Positions 1 to 10,614 of a stretch of 64,000 bases of DNA are shown piece after piece. The stretch comes from Sanderia malayensis. Its lineage: Eukaryota; Cnidaria; Scyphozoa; Semaeostomeae; Pelagiidae. How positions within the stretch are numbered: the first letter of the stretch is position 1; each line of letters starts with the position of its first letter. The position numbers were made by a program, and so were the translations under genes. The notes beneath the pieces were generated by a model. That model searched no databases. It saw nothing but the letters and a program-made list of their open reading frames with translations, and was not told where the DNA came from. The stretch is taken from the NCBI GenBank assembly GCA_013076295.1, contig RQOL01000466.1, positions 1,984,001 to 2,048,000 on the forward strand, written 5' to 3'.

Positions 1-31
1 GTTTTACGTGAACTTGAAACTATAGGCCTAC

Positions 32-3000
32 CTGTGAGCAGCATTTGTCCCAGGTCACAAAGTTGTCGTAAGCATCTTCGAAACGCTCGTTGTCTTCATG
101 CAAGATTCCGATGTTTTGATAGAGTCGGCAGGCCAGAAAGTTGTTCTCACCGTATGCCTTCTTGCACATATCCAGGGCCTTCAAAAATAGCTGAAAGAAA
201 AGTAAATTGCACCACACAGTTTTTGTCAATAAAGCTGTATTAAACATCTACAAATAAGAACAAAAACAAAAGCAAATTATCTCTTTTCTAACATTGAGGT
301 AAACATAATGTTATGAAGATGTCAAAATAACACTATGATAAAAACCTGTTCTTTGTCTTCAAAAAACTGTACAGTCCTTGGATATACAAGTGCCTTCGTC
401 ATAGTAAGTACAGCTAAATTGCCAATATCTCCAACCTGAAAATAAAATCGTGTACAACAATCCATCACACAAATGATGATGCAAGGTTATAATATCCTCC
501 AAAGAAAAGAAAGTGAAGTTTTATTCACCTTGTCAAGTATGGCAATACCAGAATCAACGCAAGCAAAGGCTTCAATGCGATACTCTTGCTCTTGCCCTCG
601 GCACTCTTGCTCTTTCTCTCTAAATTGCTGCCTTGCTTCTCGACATTCTTGCTCTTTATCTCGAAAAACTTGTTCTTGCTCTCGGAACTCTTGTTCTTGC
701 TTTCGATAATCTTGTTCTTCTTCTCGATACCTCTGCTCTTCTTCTCGGCACATCTGCTCCTCGTCTCGGTACTCTTGCTCTTTTTCTCGATATTCTTGCT
801 CCTTTTCTCGATACTCTTGTTCTATATCTCGATACTCTTGCTCTTTATCTCGATACTCCTGTTCTTTTCTTCGAAACTCTTCTTCCATTTCTCTGAACGT
901 CTGCTCTTCTTCTCGACACTCTTGCTCTTTGTCGCGATACTCTTGCTCTAATAGACGACATTCTTGCTCCTTATCCCGATACTCTTGCTCCATTTGTCGA
1001 TATTCTTGCTCCTGTTCCCGATACTCCTGTTCCTTTTTTCGATACTCTTGCTCTTTTTCTCTATATTCTTGCTCCTTATTTCGACATTCTTGCTCCTTAT
1101 CTCGATATTCTTGTTCCTTATCTCGATATTCTTGCTCCTTATCTCGATACTCTTGTTCCTTTTCTCGACATTCTTGCTCCTTTCTTCGATACTCTTGCTC
1201 CTTTCTTCGAAACTCCTGTTCCTTCTCTCTACACTCTTGTTCTATTTGCCTATACTCCTTTTCTTTTTTCCTGCAACCTTTCTCCTTTTCTCGATACTCT
1301 TGCTCCTTATCTCGATACTCTTGCTCTAATTGCCGATACTTCCTCTCTTCTTCTCGACACGCTTGCCCTTTTTCTCGATACATTTGCTCTTGTTCCCGAT
1401 AGTACTGTTCTTTTTCCCGATGCTCCTTTTCTTTTTCTCGACAAACCTGCAGTTCTTCTGGATCATCTGTACCAGAAGTACCTTTAACACAAGTAATTTC
1501 TACATTCTCCACATCCTCCTCTGGTTCCATTGCTGTAACATCATCTTCATCTTCATCATATTGAATATTCCTTTCTTTTCTCATCACGTCCGTTAGGCTT
1601 GCATCGGCATGTGCTCGCAGCTGTGAACGTTTAGTGCGCATCATTGATTCTAGCTGTCGTTGCTCTTGTCGCTCTGGAAGAGATAAATCCGCATCCAAAT
1701 GTGATGATGACGACTTCATATATGATGCACTCGTTTCATCTCTATTCCTTAACGATTGTGATGAGCTGAGATATTCTTTTTCTTCAAGCCACATCTTATC
1801 ATCTTGTGTAGTATCACCTCGGTATTCATCACAAGCTGCGACATTACGATACTCGTAACGCGTCAACTTTTCTACTACTATTTCATCACCATCATCAAAA
1901 CATGGTAATGACAGCATGCGATACTCTTGCTCTTTTTCTCGACACTCTTGCTCTTTTTTTCGACACTCTTGCTCATTTTCTCGACACTCTTGCTCATTTC
2001 CTCTCCATTCTTGCTCTTGTGTTCGAGATGCATCCTCTTTTTCTCGATTATTCTCCTCAATTTCTCGCCATACTTGCTCCTTTTCTCGACATTCTTGCTC
2101 TGTTTCACGACTTTCTTGTTCATTGCTGCGACATTTATCCTCCATCTTTCGATACTCTTGTTCTCTTTTTCGACATTCTTGTTCTTGTTCTCGGCTTTCT
2201 TGCTCTTTTTCTCGACATTCCTGTTCCGTTTTTCGACATTTCTGTTCCTTCTCTCGATGCTCTTGTTCCAGACCTCGATAACCATGCTCCTGCTTTCGAT
2301 ACTCGTGCTCTTCATCCCTGTACAAATTCTCTTGTTCTCGATACTTCTGCTCTTGTTCTCGATTCTTTTCCTCCTTTACTCTATAATCTTCTTCATTTTC
2401 TCGATATTTTTGCTCTTTTTCTCGATTAACTTCTTCTTTTTGACGACATTCTTCTTCCTCCATTCGCCACTCTTGCTCATTTTTTCGATATTCCTGCTCC
2501 TTTCCTCGACATTCATGCTCCATTTTTCGATACTCGCTCTCTTCATCTCGATTCTCTTTCTCATTTTCCCGATTTTGCTGCTCTTGTTTTCGACATTCTT
2601 GCTCTCTATCACGACTTGTTTGCTCTTTTTCTCGATACACTTGCTCTTTTTCTCTGTAATCTTGCTCTTGTTTTCGGTACTCTTGCTGTTGTCTTCGATA
2701 CTCTTGCTCCTCTTTACGGTACTGAACACACTCAGCTTGAACACAAGTTTCTTCTTTTCCTTCTTGACTCGCTTGCTGCTTTTCTTGATACATCTTCTGC
2801 ATTTCTCGACACTCTTGCTGTTTTTCTCGACACTCTTGCTCCTTTTCTTCATACTCCTTCTCTTGTATTCGACACTGTAGCCCTTTTTTTTGATAAACCT
2901 GCTGTTTGTCTCTAAATTCCTGCTCTATTTCCCGAAACTCCTGCTCTGTTTCCCAACACTCCTTTTCTTCTTTTCGATACTCTTGCTCTTTCTCTTGACA

Positions 3001-6000
3001 CTCCTGCTCCTTTTCTCGATACTCTCGCCCTTTTTCCCGACACTCCTGTTCTTCTTGACGACATTCTTGCTGCTTTTCTCGATATTCTTGCTGTATTTCT
3101 CTATACTGTTTCTCGCTGTCTCGATACTGTTGCTCTTTATCTCGACACTCCTGTTGTTTTTCTCGATATTCTTGTTCTACTTTAAGACATTCCAGCTCCT
3201 CATCTCGGCATTCTTGCTCCTTACTTCGGTACTCTTGCTCCATTTCTTGATATTCCTGCCCTTTTTCTCTACACTCTTTTTCTTTTTCTCGATGCTCTTG
3301 CTCTTTTTCTTGACAACCCTGCTGCTTTTCTCGATACACTTGCTCCTCTTCTCGATACTCTGTTTCTTTTTCTCGATACTCTGTTTCCTTTTCTCGATAC
3401 TCTTGCTCCTTTTCTCTGCACTCTTTCTCCTTTTCTCGAACCTCCTGCTCTTTTTTACGAGTTGTTTGCTGCTTGTCTCGACACTCCTGTTGTTTGTCTC
3501 GGCATTCCTGCTCTTTTTCTCTGCATTGTTCCTGTCTCCGTCGACATTCTTGTTCTTTCCCCCTATTTTCTTGCTCCTTCTCCTCAGTTTCTTGCTCTTT
3601 CTCTCGATAATCTTGTCCCTCTTTTAGAACAAGATGAGCAATATTGCAAAGATGGAAGGATATCAAAATATTCATCTTGGCTGCTTCAAACTGTAAAGCA
3701 GAAACAAAAAGGTTCTCAATAGACGTGCACACATAATTGCACGAAAACAGGCTGATTCCGACATAGCTGACTGTCCTTTTCTTCATTATAAGATCGTTGA
3801 TAAACTACCTCATTTTTATCTCCTGAAAGTTGTTTCCTGGCCTCCAAGCTCTTCCTGCAAAACTCCACAACTTCTTTATGTTCATCTAATTGCTCCACAC
3901 TGCTGAATTCATAGTTTGTAACGCACTAAAATACAAAGATGCATGCAATATAATGAGTTACTACTGCAATGCTATGAAGATTAAACAATAAATCTCTGCA
4001 GGTTGCAATACGTCTGGTAGCAGCGTCACAACATATGTTACTCCTGCTACTGATATCATGTTCACAACTTCTGAGAACATCTGCGAAAGCAACCAGGCTT
4101 CCCTCGGTTGAATTTACCTCGCTTTTAGATTTAGCCATCAGATGATATATTTCAGCCACTTTATCTGGTCGACTACCAAGGTGCTCCTCTTCAATCTTTC
4201 TTCTTTCTTCCAGTAATTTATATGCATCATCATACTGCCCAGCTCTGATACTATCATTGAGAAAGCCGAATATTAGCATTTAAAGGAATTGGCTAACATG
4301 CAGTATATTTATTTCGCCAAAAAGTCAATTACTTCGGCAGAAAAGTTGTGTATCAGGCCTTAGTCAGCTAGTAGAACTTACAGGAAATTGATAACTTTCT
4401 CAACTTGATCACCATATATACTGAGATCCAATCCAGAGTCTCTTAAAGCCTTGCAAGAATCTACATACATTGCTGAAGCAATACTGTATTTACCAACCTA
4501 AGATACAATATTTTCCGATTACAATTGAAAAGTGAAGATATATTATGGATGGAGCATGTGGAAATGTTTTAGAGTGAAATAATGTTAAAATACAATGGCC
4601 ACGTAATAGATTAACATAGGAGATTATATTCGAGCAATTCAAACGTGTTGTAGAGACTAGGTTTACCACAGGCGCCGACTTTTATTTTTCCCAGGAGGGG
4701 GGGCTCACAATTAAAAAAAAAGTTGGAAAAATAAAAAGGTAAAAAAACTCCCTGTCATTTTTAATAACGTACAATATACATATGTATTATGTATAATAAA
4801 ACACAAAACATTGCAATAAAACAGATATAACATCATGGTCTACAGTATCATCAGTTCAATTCCTTGATTAGTGTTTCTTCAATAAAATAAACGTGTTTTT
4901 TCAGATCCCAGACAAAATTCCCAGGGGGGGCTGAGCCCCCCATAGAAATTTCCAGAGGGGGCTTGGGCCCCCACGCCCCCACGTAGTCGGCGCCTATGAC
5001 GTTTACGCTTTCTCGGGCCTGCTGAAAGATTTACGTACAAAATTCTTGTTTTCAAAATTATCGAGGGCATTCAGCACCCTTAGCCCTTAGGAAATGACGA
5101 ACCTGGCATGTAAAAACTGAACAGACCTTCGCAGCTCACCTTACTCCAAAAATGAAGAAGATCAATATTAAAATCTTGTGAATACAATCGGTCAAAGACA
5201 GGCCACTCGGTCAAACATTTAACCAACCGGTCATTGTTTTTTAAGAGCTCCAGATGATACGGAAGTTCCTAATCAATGAGAAATAAAAAGTACCAAACAT
5301 CTGAGCACAACAGTCAACGAAAAAAGCAGAGCAGGCAGATATGGAAGAATTAAACGAATGCGAGCTTACTTCAGCCTTGCGATCCATATCGTCAACTCCT
5401 TCGAAATACCCAGCCAAAACTCCATGCCAAAAATTGGAAACGTGCGTTTTGTATTCGTCTGTACCATCGAAGTATCTAAAGTGATAATGATAAAATATTG
5501 TAGTGTGTTAATCTTATATGTTATATCCCTTTAGTTTAGCTGCAACCATGACAAGAAGCAATAGCAAAATCAATCAGCTAGTGATATTGTAATAGCAAAG
5601 TCATTGTTAAGAAACAGCACAAACTTTTTTCTGACTGCTTTGCTGAGTGAACGATGATAGAAATCAAGTCGACCTTCGCCCAAATCTCCGCACGGCCTAA
5701 GCAATGACTTCAAGTTTCTATAAATGATAGCCCATTCACGTGCAGGTAGAAACTTTATCTGCTTTCCTTTCTTTCTTTTATCTAAATAAAAGTAAATTGA
5801 CAAGATTTTTCAATCAAAATAGACTTAATAATGACTCCAGTTCTATTTCAACTTCCATGCAAGGATATATTCGGAAAAACCTTGCTGCTAAGACAATCTA
5901 AGCAGATTGCATTCGTGCCTGGAAAGAAGTGCTTTAGGAAGTGTAAAACTATAAAACATATAAGACCTTTTGGATAAAAAAAATGTAGAGCATGTAGGAC

Positions 6001-9000
6001 ACGTAAAACGGAAAGATTTGAATGTATAAAGCCTCATACTGACGCATACTTTTGGGCTTAATCCCGTCTGCCTCGTCTTTGCTTTTGCCAGTGTCCTCAA
6101 CATCAACGCCCTCGCTTTCATCTCCGAAAAGCTCATTAGCATAGTCCTCATTATCGCTTTCTTCCATCTGGACTTTGATCTCGGCCATTATAGTTTCTTC
6201 TTCTACCCCAACAAACACTCGAGGCTTGGTGTTTCTTTCGTCAGCAAGTAAGGCAAGCAACTCAATCTCCAAAAGCCCGTGTCGTGAAACTTCAAGAAGA
6301 CACAGTGTGGCGACCATCAGCTGGCCACCAGCCCCCTTTTCAAACCGGGAGAATACATCCATTTCGAGACTACAACAGGGAAATGATTACTGACAATACA
6401 GAATGTGATCGGAAGACTTAGCTGGAAGAGAGCAGAAAAGTTGATGGCCAATCGGGATAAAGGGGGGGGGGTGTATACCTGATCAGATCATCCGGCAAGC
6501 TGTGGATCTTTTCTTGAAGTTTCTCGAAACTTCCAAAAACACGAAGTTCTTCGCAAGCGAGTGTCAGCCAGAGTGGATTTGAAGACCCTTCCTTGTCAAG
6601 CAGGGTAACCATTTGGTCAATGTGAAGTCTTTTATTATACTGTGATAATATGTTCTTGATGATTTCCTGAAGAAAGAAAGAAAGAACAATTTTGATTTTT
6701 CGGGATAAATAGACACAAAAAAGCATACAGATGGTTGGACTATGTGAGGACAATTTGCTGACCTCTCTCGAATCACGATCCAATGGCCCACATGTAATCT
6801 CAGTTGGAATTGTTTCATAGGCACGTAGCATACTATGGGTTCGTGATCCTTCAATCGTGGATACAATAACTTTGACGTGAGCTGGCAACGTTTCTGGCAG
6901 CCATCTCCTCAAAAATTGCTGCTTGTCTTCGTCGAACTAAGATAATAAAGTGAATTAATAACATCAAATGACAGTAAATTGTACAGCAAGTGCATTCTGG
7001 CTGGCACACACAAGAATCAGGGTGCACGATTGGTGATAGCATACAGCTGTGTGGTCTTGCCTGGTTTACTGCATCAATGAATAGTATGACGGGCTCTGTG
7101 TCCGCATTGGAAAGCAAACCTGCGGTGAGTTGAATCAAGCTTTCCAAATCATTCACGACGTTGTCCTGGAATAGAGTTGAAGAACACAGCATTAATCAAA
7201 ATACTTTACCAATCGACAAACTCGGTTAACTGCATAAAGGTATTTTAAAAAATGTTTCCAATCTGCTCAGAAAGCAGATGATTAAATAAACTCAGACAAA
7301 TGATTGACTAAGCTTACAAGATCTGGTTTGATTTCTTTCGTAAGGCGTCGGAGAAAAAATGCAAGATCAGTTGATCCAGGTGTTGCACCAACAAAATGGA
7401 AAAACACTTTCCATCGTTGGGAATCTCTGCAAAAAACAAACTATGTCTTCTACTCTGTTCTTAATATTCTTCGTCTTTCAAAAACGTTTAAATATTGAAG
7501 CTTTTCAAGGCTTAGTAAAATATCTTATGAAGAACTTTCATTATTTTATTTAATGAAGAATTGAAAGCACACTTCAGTAGACTAAATAATGAAATTTTAA
7601 AAGAGATGAATATATATAAACAAATAAATATTACTTACAAAGGAGCTGGATGGTTTTTAGCCCACGTGACAGCATCTGTGGCACATTTTGCCATCAAAGC
7701 TGACTTGCCAGAGCCTGCAGTACCAACGACCAGCAGAGGCGCTGCAGTAGACTCACATGTGAAGTATTCGTGGATCTGAAGACGAGAATCGAAGATGAAA
7801 ATCATACTGCAAAATTATTCTCGTCTTTTCTGCACATATCAGATTAAAATTGACAATGTTGAGCCTGCTTGAGCTCTGAAAATGTACCTGCTTTATGAGT
7901 TGATCCCTTCCCAAAACACACCGAGATCTGCTTTCAATAAAAGTCTGCAAAATAATAAAGAAATACATTTTAAGTACTTTCATATACAATGTTGCTCATC
8001 GGTATACAAGCACATCTTTGCTAAAATCATCATGTCATGTGTATACAGTAAGAACCTGCATACGAGAATCTGGAAATTTTTCATACAGCCTATTGTTTAT
8101 TCTGTTGTTTTGAGCAGAATTACTATCCTGGAGGTTTTTAACTCATTGGTTCTTATATGCGGGACTTTACTGCGTCAGGGACATATAGGTCTGCTATAAA
8201 TACAACGAAATTCAAGAGGCTAACTAAGTGAAATGAAGAATCCAGAGCCATATTAACCTAATAAGCTAATAATATTAACCAACATAAGCTATTACATGAC
8301 GCAACACACCTCGTGGGCCTCTCTTTGCACCTGCAAAACATCTTCAGGCCTCGGATCGAGGGGATAGAGGCATTCGATTCGTTTTTGAAAGAAATCGTAA
8401 ACCTATAATGAAACACAAACGCATGGAATGTGATGTGATGTGGAAAATAGCAACACTGGCAGATAAGAGCTGAATAATAAACGAACAATGCTGGGTACAT
8501 GCATAGAGAAAGGCGTGTTTATACCGTTTGACTGAAAAAGCAATCAGAGCCACGCAATCCACTGAACGCAATAGCATCATCATGCTGCACTACGCTCTCC
8601 ACATCATATGAATGCACATGGGTTTCCTGTTACCAGAAAAATATACATATAAGTTAATATGGAAAAATCCAACAAAGAAAAGTTTGATTTTCTGTAAATC
8701 TGAGTGCAGGAGCACTTGTCAGACAACTGTTAAAAATTATTTTATTTTCTGTACTTCTATAATATTTACGCTCTTTACTTTGTACGTTGAGCAGTGTTTG
8801 CTGGTAAAGACAGCATTTTTTATGCGATGTAAATTGACATAGGTAAATATGAAACCAGCTGTATATGCGAAACATACAAAAAAACAAATCGTTATAAATA
8901 TCCTATAAATATTGATAAAAGGCTTGTGAACCTACTGGAAATGTAGACTTGATTATATTCTTTAATGTGTTGATTTTTTCAATCTGAAGAGGGTCAGTGT

Positions 9001-10614
9001 CGCAAAAATCTTTCTTTACGTCATCTGGCAATCCTTTTATTGGCTTTCGCATCATGAATAAAGCTAAAGAATAAATTAACTCAAATTCGAAATAAAAAAT
9101 TCAGGTCACATCAAAACAAAAATGAACATATGAATGTGGTGCAGTTGAAGTTAAAAAGAAGATTACCGTTTGGGTTAAGTTTCCTGATTGCACCATGCAC
9201 AATCTCCATCTCCGTGATGGAGAGGCCATAAACCCAACCATATTGGATAGCCACATTGTGACTGAGGTCGTCGAAACTTGGCACCCATCCAGATCTCTCT
9301 CTATTTTTCAGAAATTAAACATTGTTAGCCTCAATTTAGCAATGCCAAGGAGGGACGTAACTAAAAACTCGATACAAGTAGGATCGTGGCAAACAATATA
9401 ACCAATAAAAATCAGTCACTTTGAAGGTAGGTAGGTACAAGGTTTCGGGCTTGACCCGTTATCAAGTTGTTTGTATTACATATATACAGTCACACACACA
9501 ACTTGGATATTTTATGTTAGGATCGTAAGGCGTTTGCAAAAATTTGTAGAGGAGAATTTTCTATGACGCTTTTGGACGTTTGTCTTGAATGAATTCATAC
9601 TCAATACAAATTTTATCTTTCCAAAGCGGCTCCCTTTCTGGCCACGTCACTGGTATCCCCTGCTCGGTGCGGAAAATGTTCAGAAGTTAAAGTTGTAGTG
9701 CTACATTATAAATGAATTTGCAGAAATGTTACCCTGCAAGGTTGAGGAAGAATGGAGCAACGTTATCTTCGTAGCATCTGTCCAGCTCCTCCAAGCAGAT
9801 TTTAATAGTTTCTTCAGATGGAGTATCTTTTGGGACACCCTGGAGACAAACAGTAACATCATGCAATAAAACCATAGATAAATTAAAGAAGATAAGTTAC
9901 TGTAAATTGCACAATAAATGCCCACATGCAAATGAAGAACCTTGAAGCCAATCTTAATGAAGCTACCGATGGAATACGTAATGAATTGCATTCAATAAAA
10001 AAATGTGCTTACCCATCGAAGATCACATTCAACAAGTTTTAACTTCCGCTCTTCACACCAGATGCGCAGATCGGGAAAAACCTGCAAGAAAAAAAATTGA
10101 TCGAAAAAACCCCATTACGCCTAATACTGAAGATATTGAATAAATCCTCTTTTGCACAAGCAGTTTTTTTGCACAAGTATATTTGAGAATTGTATTACCC
10201 CCCCCCCCCCAGGAACCTGAACAATTGAATAGGCGTTCTTCATAGAACAATGGCACAATTATCCAAGCAGAAAAAAAGTATAATGAATACAACATGTTTA
10301 GATCAGATATGAAGATCACAGAAAACAAAATTAACGAATAAACATACTACCTCTTTCACGAGTACTTCTCGCTCTTGATGAAAATCTTTAAAGGTTGATG
10401 ACACAAATATTCGAATAGTCCTCCAACCTTTACGATCCTTTGTTGGCTCAAGAGGAATGGCGTTTTTGTCGCTCATTTTTTTGACAATGGCCCATAGCTC
10501 TTCCTTGGAACTCTTCCGTGATAATTCTGATGCCTCTTTGTAGTTGATGGCTTCCATCGGGGCTGAGTCTGTGCCAGCAATTGGCCCAGATTCACTACCC
10601 TGGGAATCTGCCAT
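32..10614 (-). CDS. DUF4062-NACHT-TPR (STAND-class) protein, 3' end beyond window
   Basis: I predict 23 exons: 10351-10614, 10013-10081, 9733-9839, 9167-9300, 8936-9063, 8525-8626, 8310-8402, 7888-7944, 7639-7775, 7318-7426, 7061-7165, 6763-6936, 6479-6666, 6050-6369, 5625-5781, 5370-5475, 5140-5268, 4382-4497, 4118-4244, 3809-3925, 529-3690, 346-435 and 32-190. All phases agree over 2,050 codons. The start is the ATG at 10614 (MADSQGSE...), and the exon at 32-190 ends in a good donor, so more exons follow outside the window. Domain order is DUF4062 (about residues 66-210), NACHT ATPase (Walker A GTAGSGKS near 336, Walker B LFIDA near 428), a winged-helix-like region, then TPRs. This order is shared with TEP1-, TTC41- and nephrocystin-3-type proteins. 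I cannot assign a one-to-one orthologue. STAND proteins are usually nucleotide-switched assembly platforms; ligand and function here are unknown. Confidence 0.88.
529..3690 (-). CDS. Giant repeat exon: heptapeptide array inside a TPR
   Basis: This 3,162-bp exon (1,054 codons) starts after a clear acceptor (right edge 3690) with FEAAKMNILISFHLCNIAHL and ends at a CAAG/gtgaat donor with AFACVDSGIAILDK. The two ends read as helix A and helix B of one TPR. Between them lie two blocks of a seven-residue repeat, consensus E-(Y/C)-R-(E/D)-K-E-Q, encoded by a 21-bp unit. The frame is open throughout despite roughly 120 units by length, so selection or recent expansion has kept it intact. Long Leu/Phe/Ser-rich frames on the opposite strand are shadows of this array. 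Confidence 0.9.
575..1446 (-). repeat. 21-bp coding minisatellite, block B (~41 units)
   Basis: Same 21-bp unit as block A, encoding about 290 residues of EYRDKEQ/EYREKEQ/ECREKEQ heptads. Units here look more uniform than in block A (several EYRDKEQ units in a row near 1085-1160), consistent with more recent duplication. It ends at EYR, directly before the TPR helix-B sequence IEAFAC. Confidence 0.9.
1447..1916 (-). other. Non-repetitive spacer between the two heptad blocks
   Basis: About 157 residues without the heptad, in frame with both blocks. It contains an acidic run (YDEDEDDVTAMEPEEDVEN) and a Ser-rich stretch (SYMKSSSSHL). I recognise no domain and the composition suggests disorder. 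Confidence 0.8.
1917..3616 (-). repeat. 21-bp coding minisatellite, block A (~80 units)
   Basis: Unit period is exactly 21 bp; on the plus strand the core is a CTCGATACTCTTGCTCxxTTT-like word. It encodes about 565 residues of E-x-R-E-K-E-Q heptads. One position in each unit is nearly always Tyr or Cys. Units are heterogeneous, with frequent D, M, Q and K substitutions, so the block is older than a fresh expansion. A short irregular stretch near 2720-2800 breaks the rhythm. Confidence 0.92.
4667..4998. mobile_element. hAT-type MITE, copy 1 (8-bp TSD)
   Basis: A 332-bp element bounded by inverted repeats CACAGGCGCCGACT and AGTCGGCGCCTATG. It is flanked by near-identical 8-bp direct repeats AGGTTTAC (4659-4666) and ACGTTTAC (4999-5006). 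Inside are G-rich/C-rich runs and AT-rich DNA but no transposase. It sits in an intron of the NACHT gene. A second copy in opposite orientation lies at 59006-59339. Confidence 0.88.
6050..7775 (-). other. NACHT ATPase module
   Basis: The exon at 7639-7775 encodes the P-loop in VVGTAGSGKSALMA. Exon 7318-7426 gives VFFHFVGATPGSTDLAFFL. Exon 7061-7165 gives the Walker B stretch VILFIDAVNQ. Exon 6763-6936 carries WLPETLPAHVKVIVST, and 6479-6666 carries NPLWLTLACEELRVFGSFE. These blocks occur in the same order in TEP1/TTC41-like NACHT proteins. Walker A and the Walker B aspartate are intact, so nucleotide binding is plausible. The exon at 6050-6369 adds an acidic Glu/Asp-rich insert of about 45 residues. 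Confidence 0.85.
7060..7061 (-). other. GC-AG intron donor in the NACHT gene
   Basis: The Walker B exon ends GTAAACCAG followed by gcaaga, not gt. Using this GC donor joins LFIDAVNQ to FDEDKQQFL in phase 0, as expected from related proteins. The nearest GT downstream would break the frame. GC donors with a strong CAG/gcaag context are a known minor class. Confidence 0.65.
8046..8172. mobile_element. Tc1/mariner-like MITE, copy 1 (diverged)
   Basis: Starts TA-CAGTAAGAACCTGCAT and ends GGTTCTTATATGCGGGACTTTACTG. It shares ends and interior (TTGTTTTGAGCAGA...) with the better-preserved copy at 35802-35948. The right TA is no longer present. It lies in an intron of the NACHT gene. Confidence 0.65.
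9167..10614 (-). other. DUF4062 domain (exons 1-4 of the NACHT gene)
   Basis: Exon 1 ends with IRIFVSSTFKDFHQEREVL, the usual opening of DUF4062. Exon 2 gives VECDLRW and exon 3 begins GVPKDTPSEE, completing the DLRWGV signature. Exons 3-4 give NLAGERSGWVPSF and SITEMEIVHGA, matching the family's LGERYGW and TEMEI blocks. The first ~65 residues are Ser/Lys/Glu-rich with no recognisable domain. DUF4062 is common at the N-terminus of NACHT/STAND proteins; its function is not established. Confidence 0.85.

Noticed and set aside
586..951. Plus-strand Leu/Phe/Ser-rich frames (also 1927-2880 and 2890-3627) that look like membrane proteins
   Set aside because: They are the opposite strand of the 21-bp coding minisatellite; the minus frame joins flanking TPR exons in phase.
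4879..5070. Minus-strand 63-aa frame
   Set aside because: It overlaps the end of the hAT MITE and its G/C-rich repeats; no family resemblance.
32..10614. Assigning the NACHT gene to NPHP3 or TEP1
   Set aside because: Domain order is shared, but the sequence blocks do not single out either; NPHP3 has a different N-terminus and TEP1 has WD repeats.
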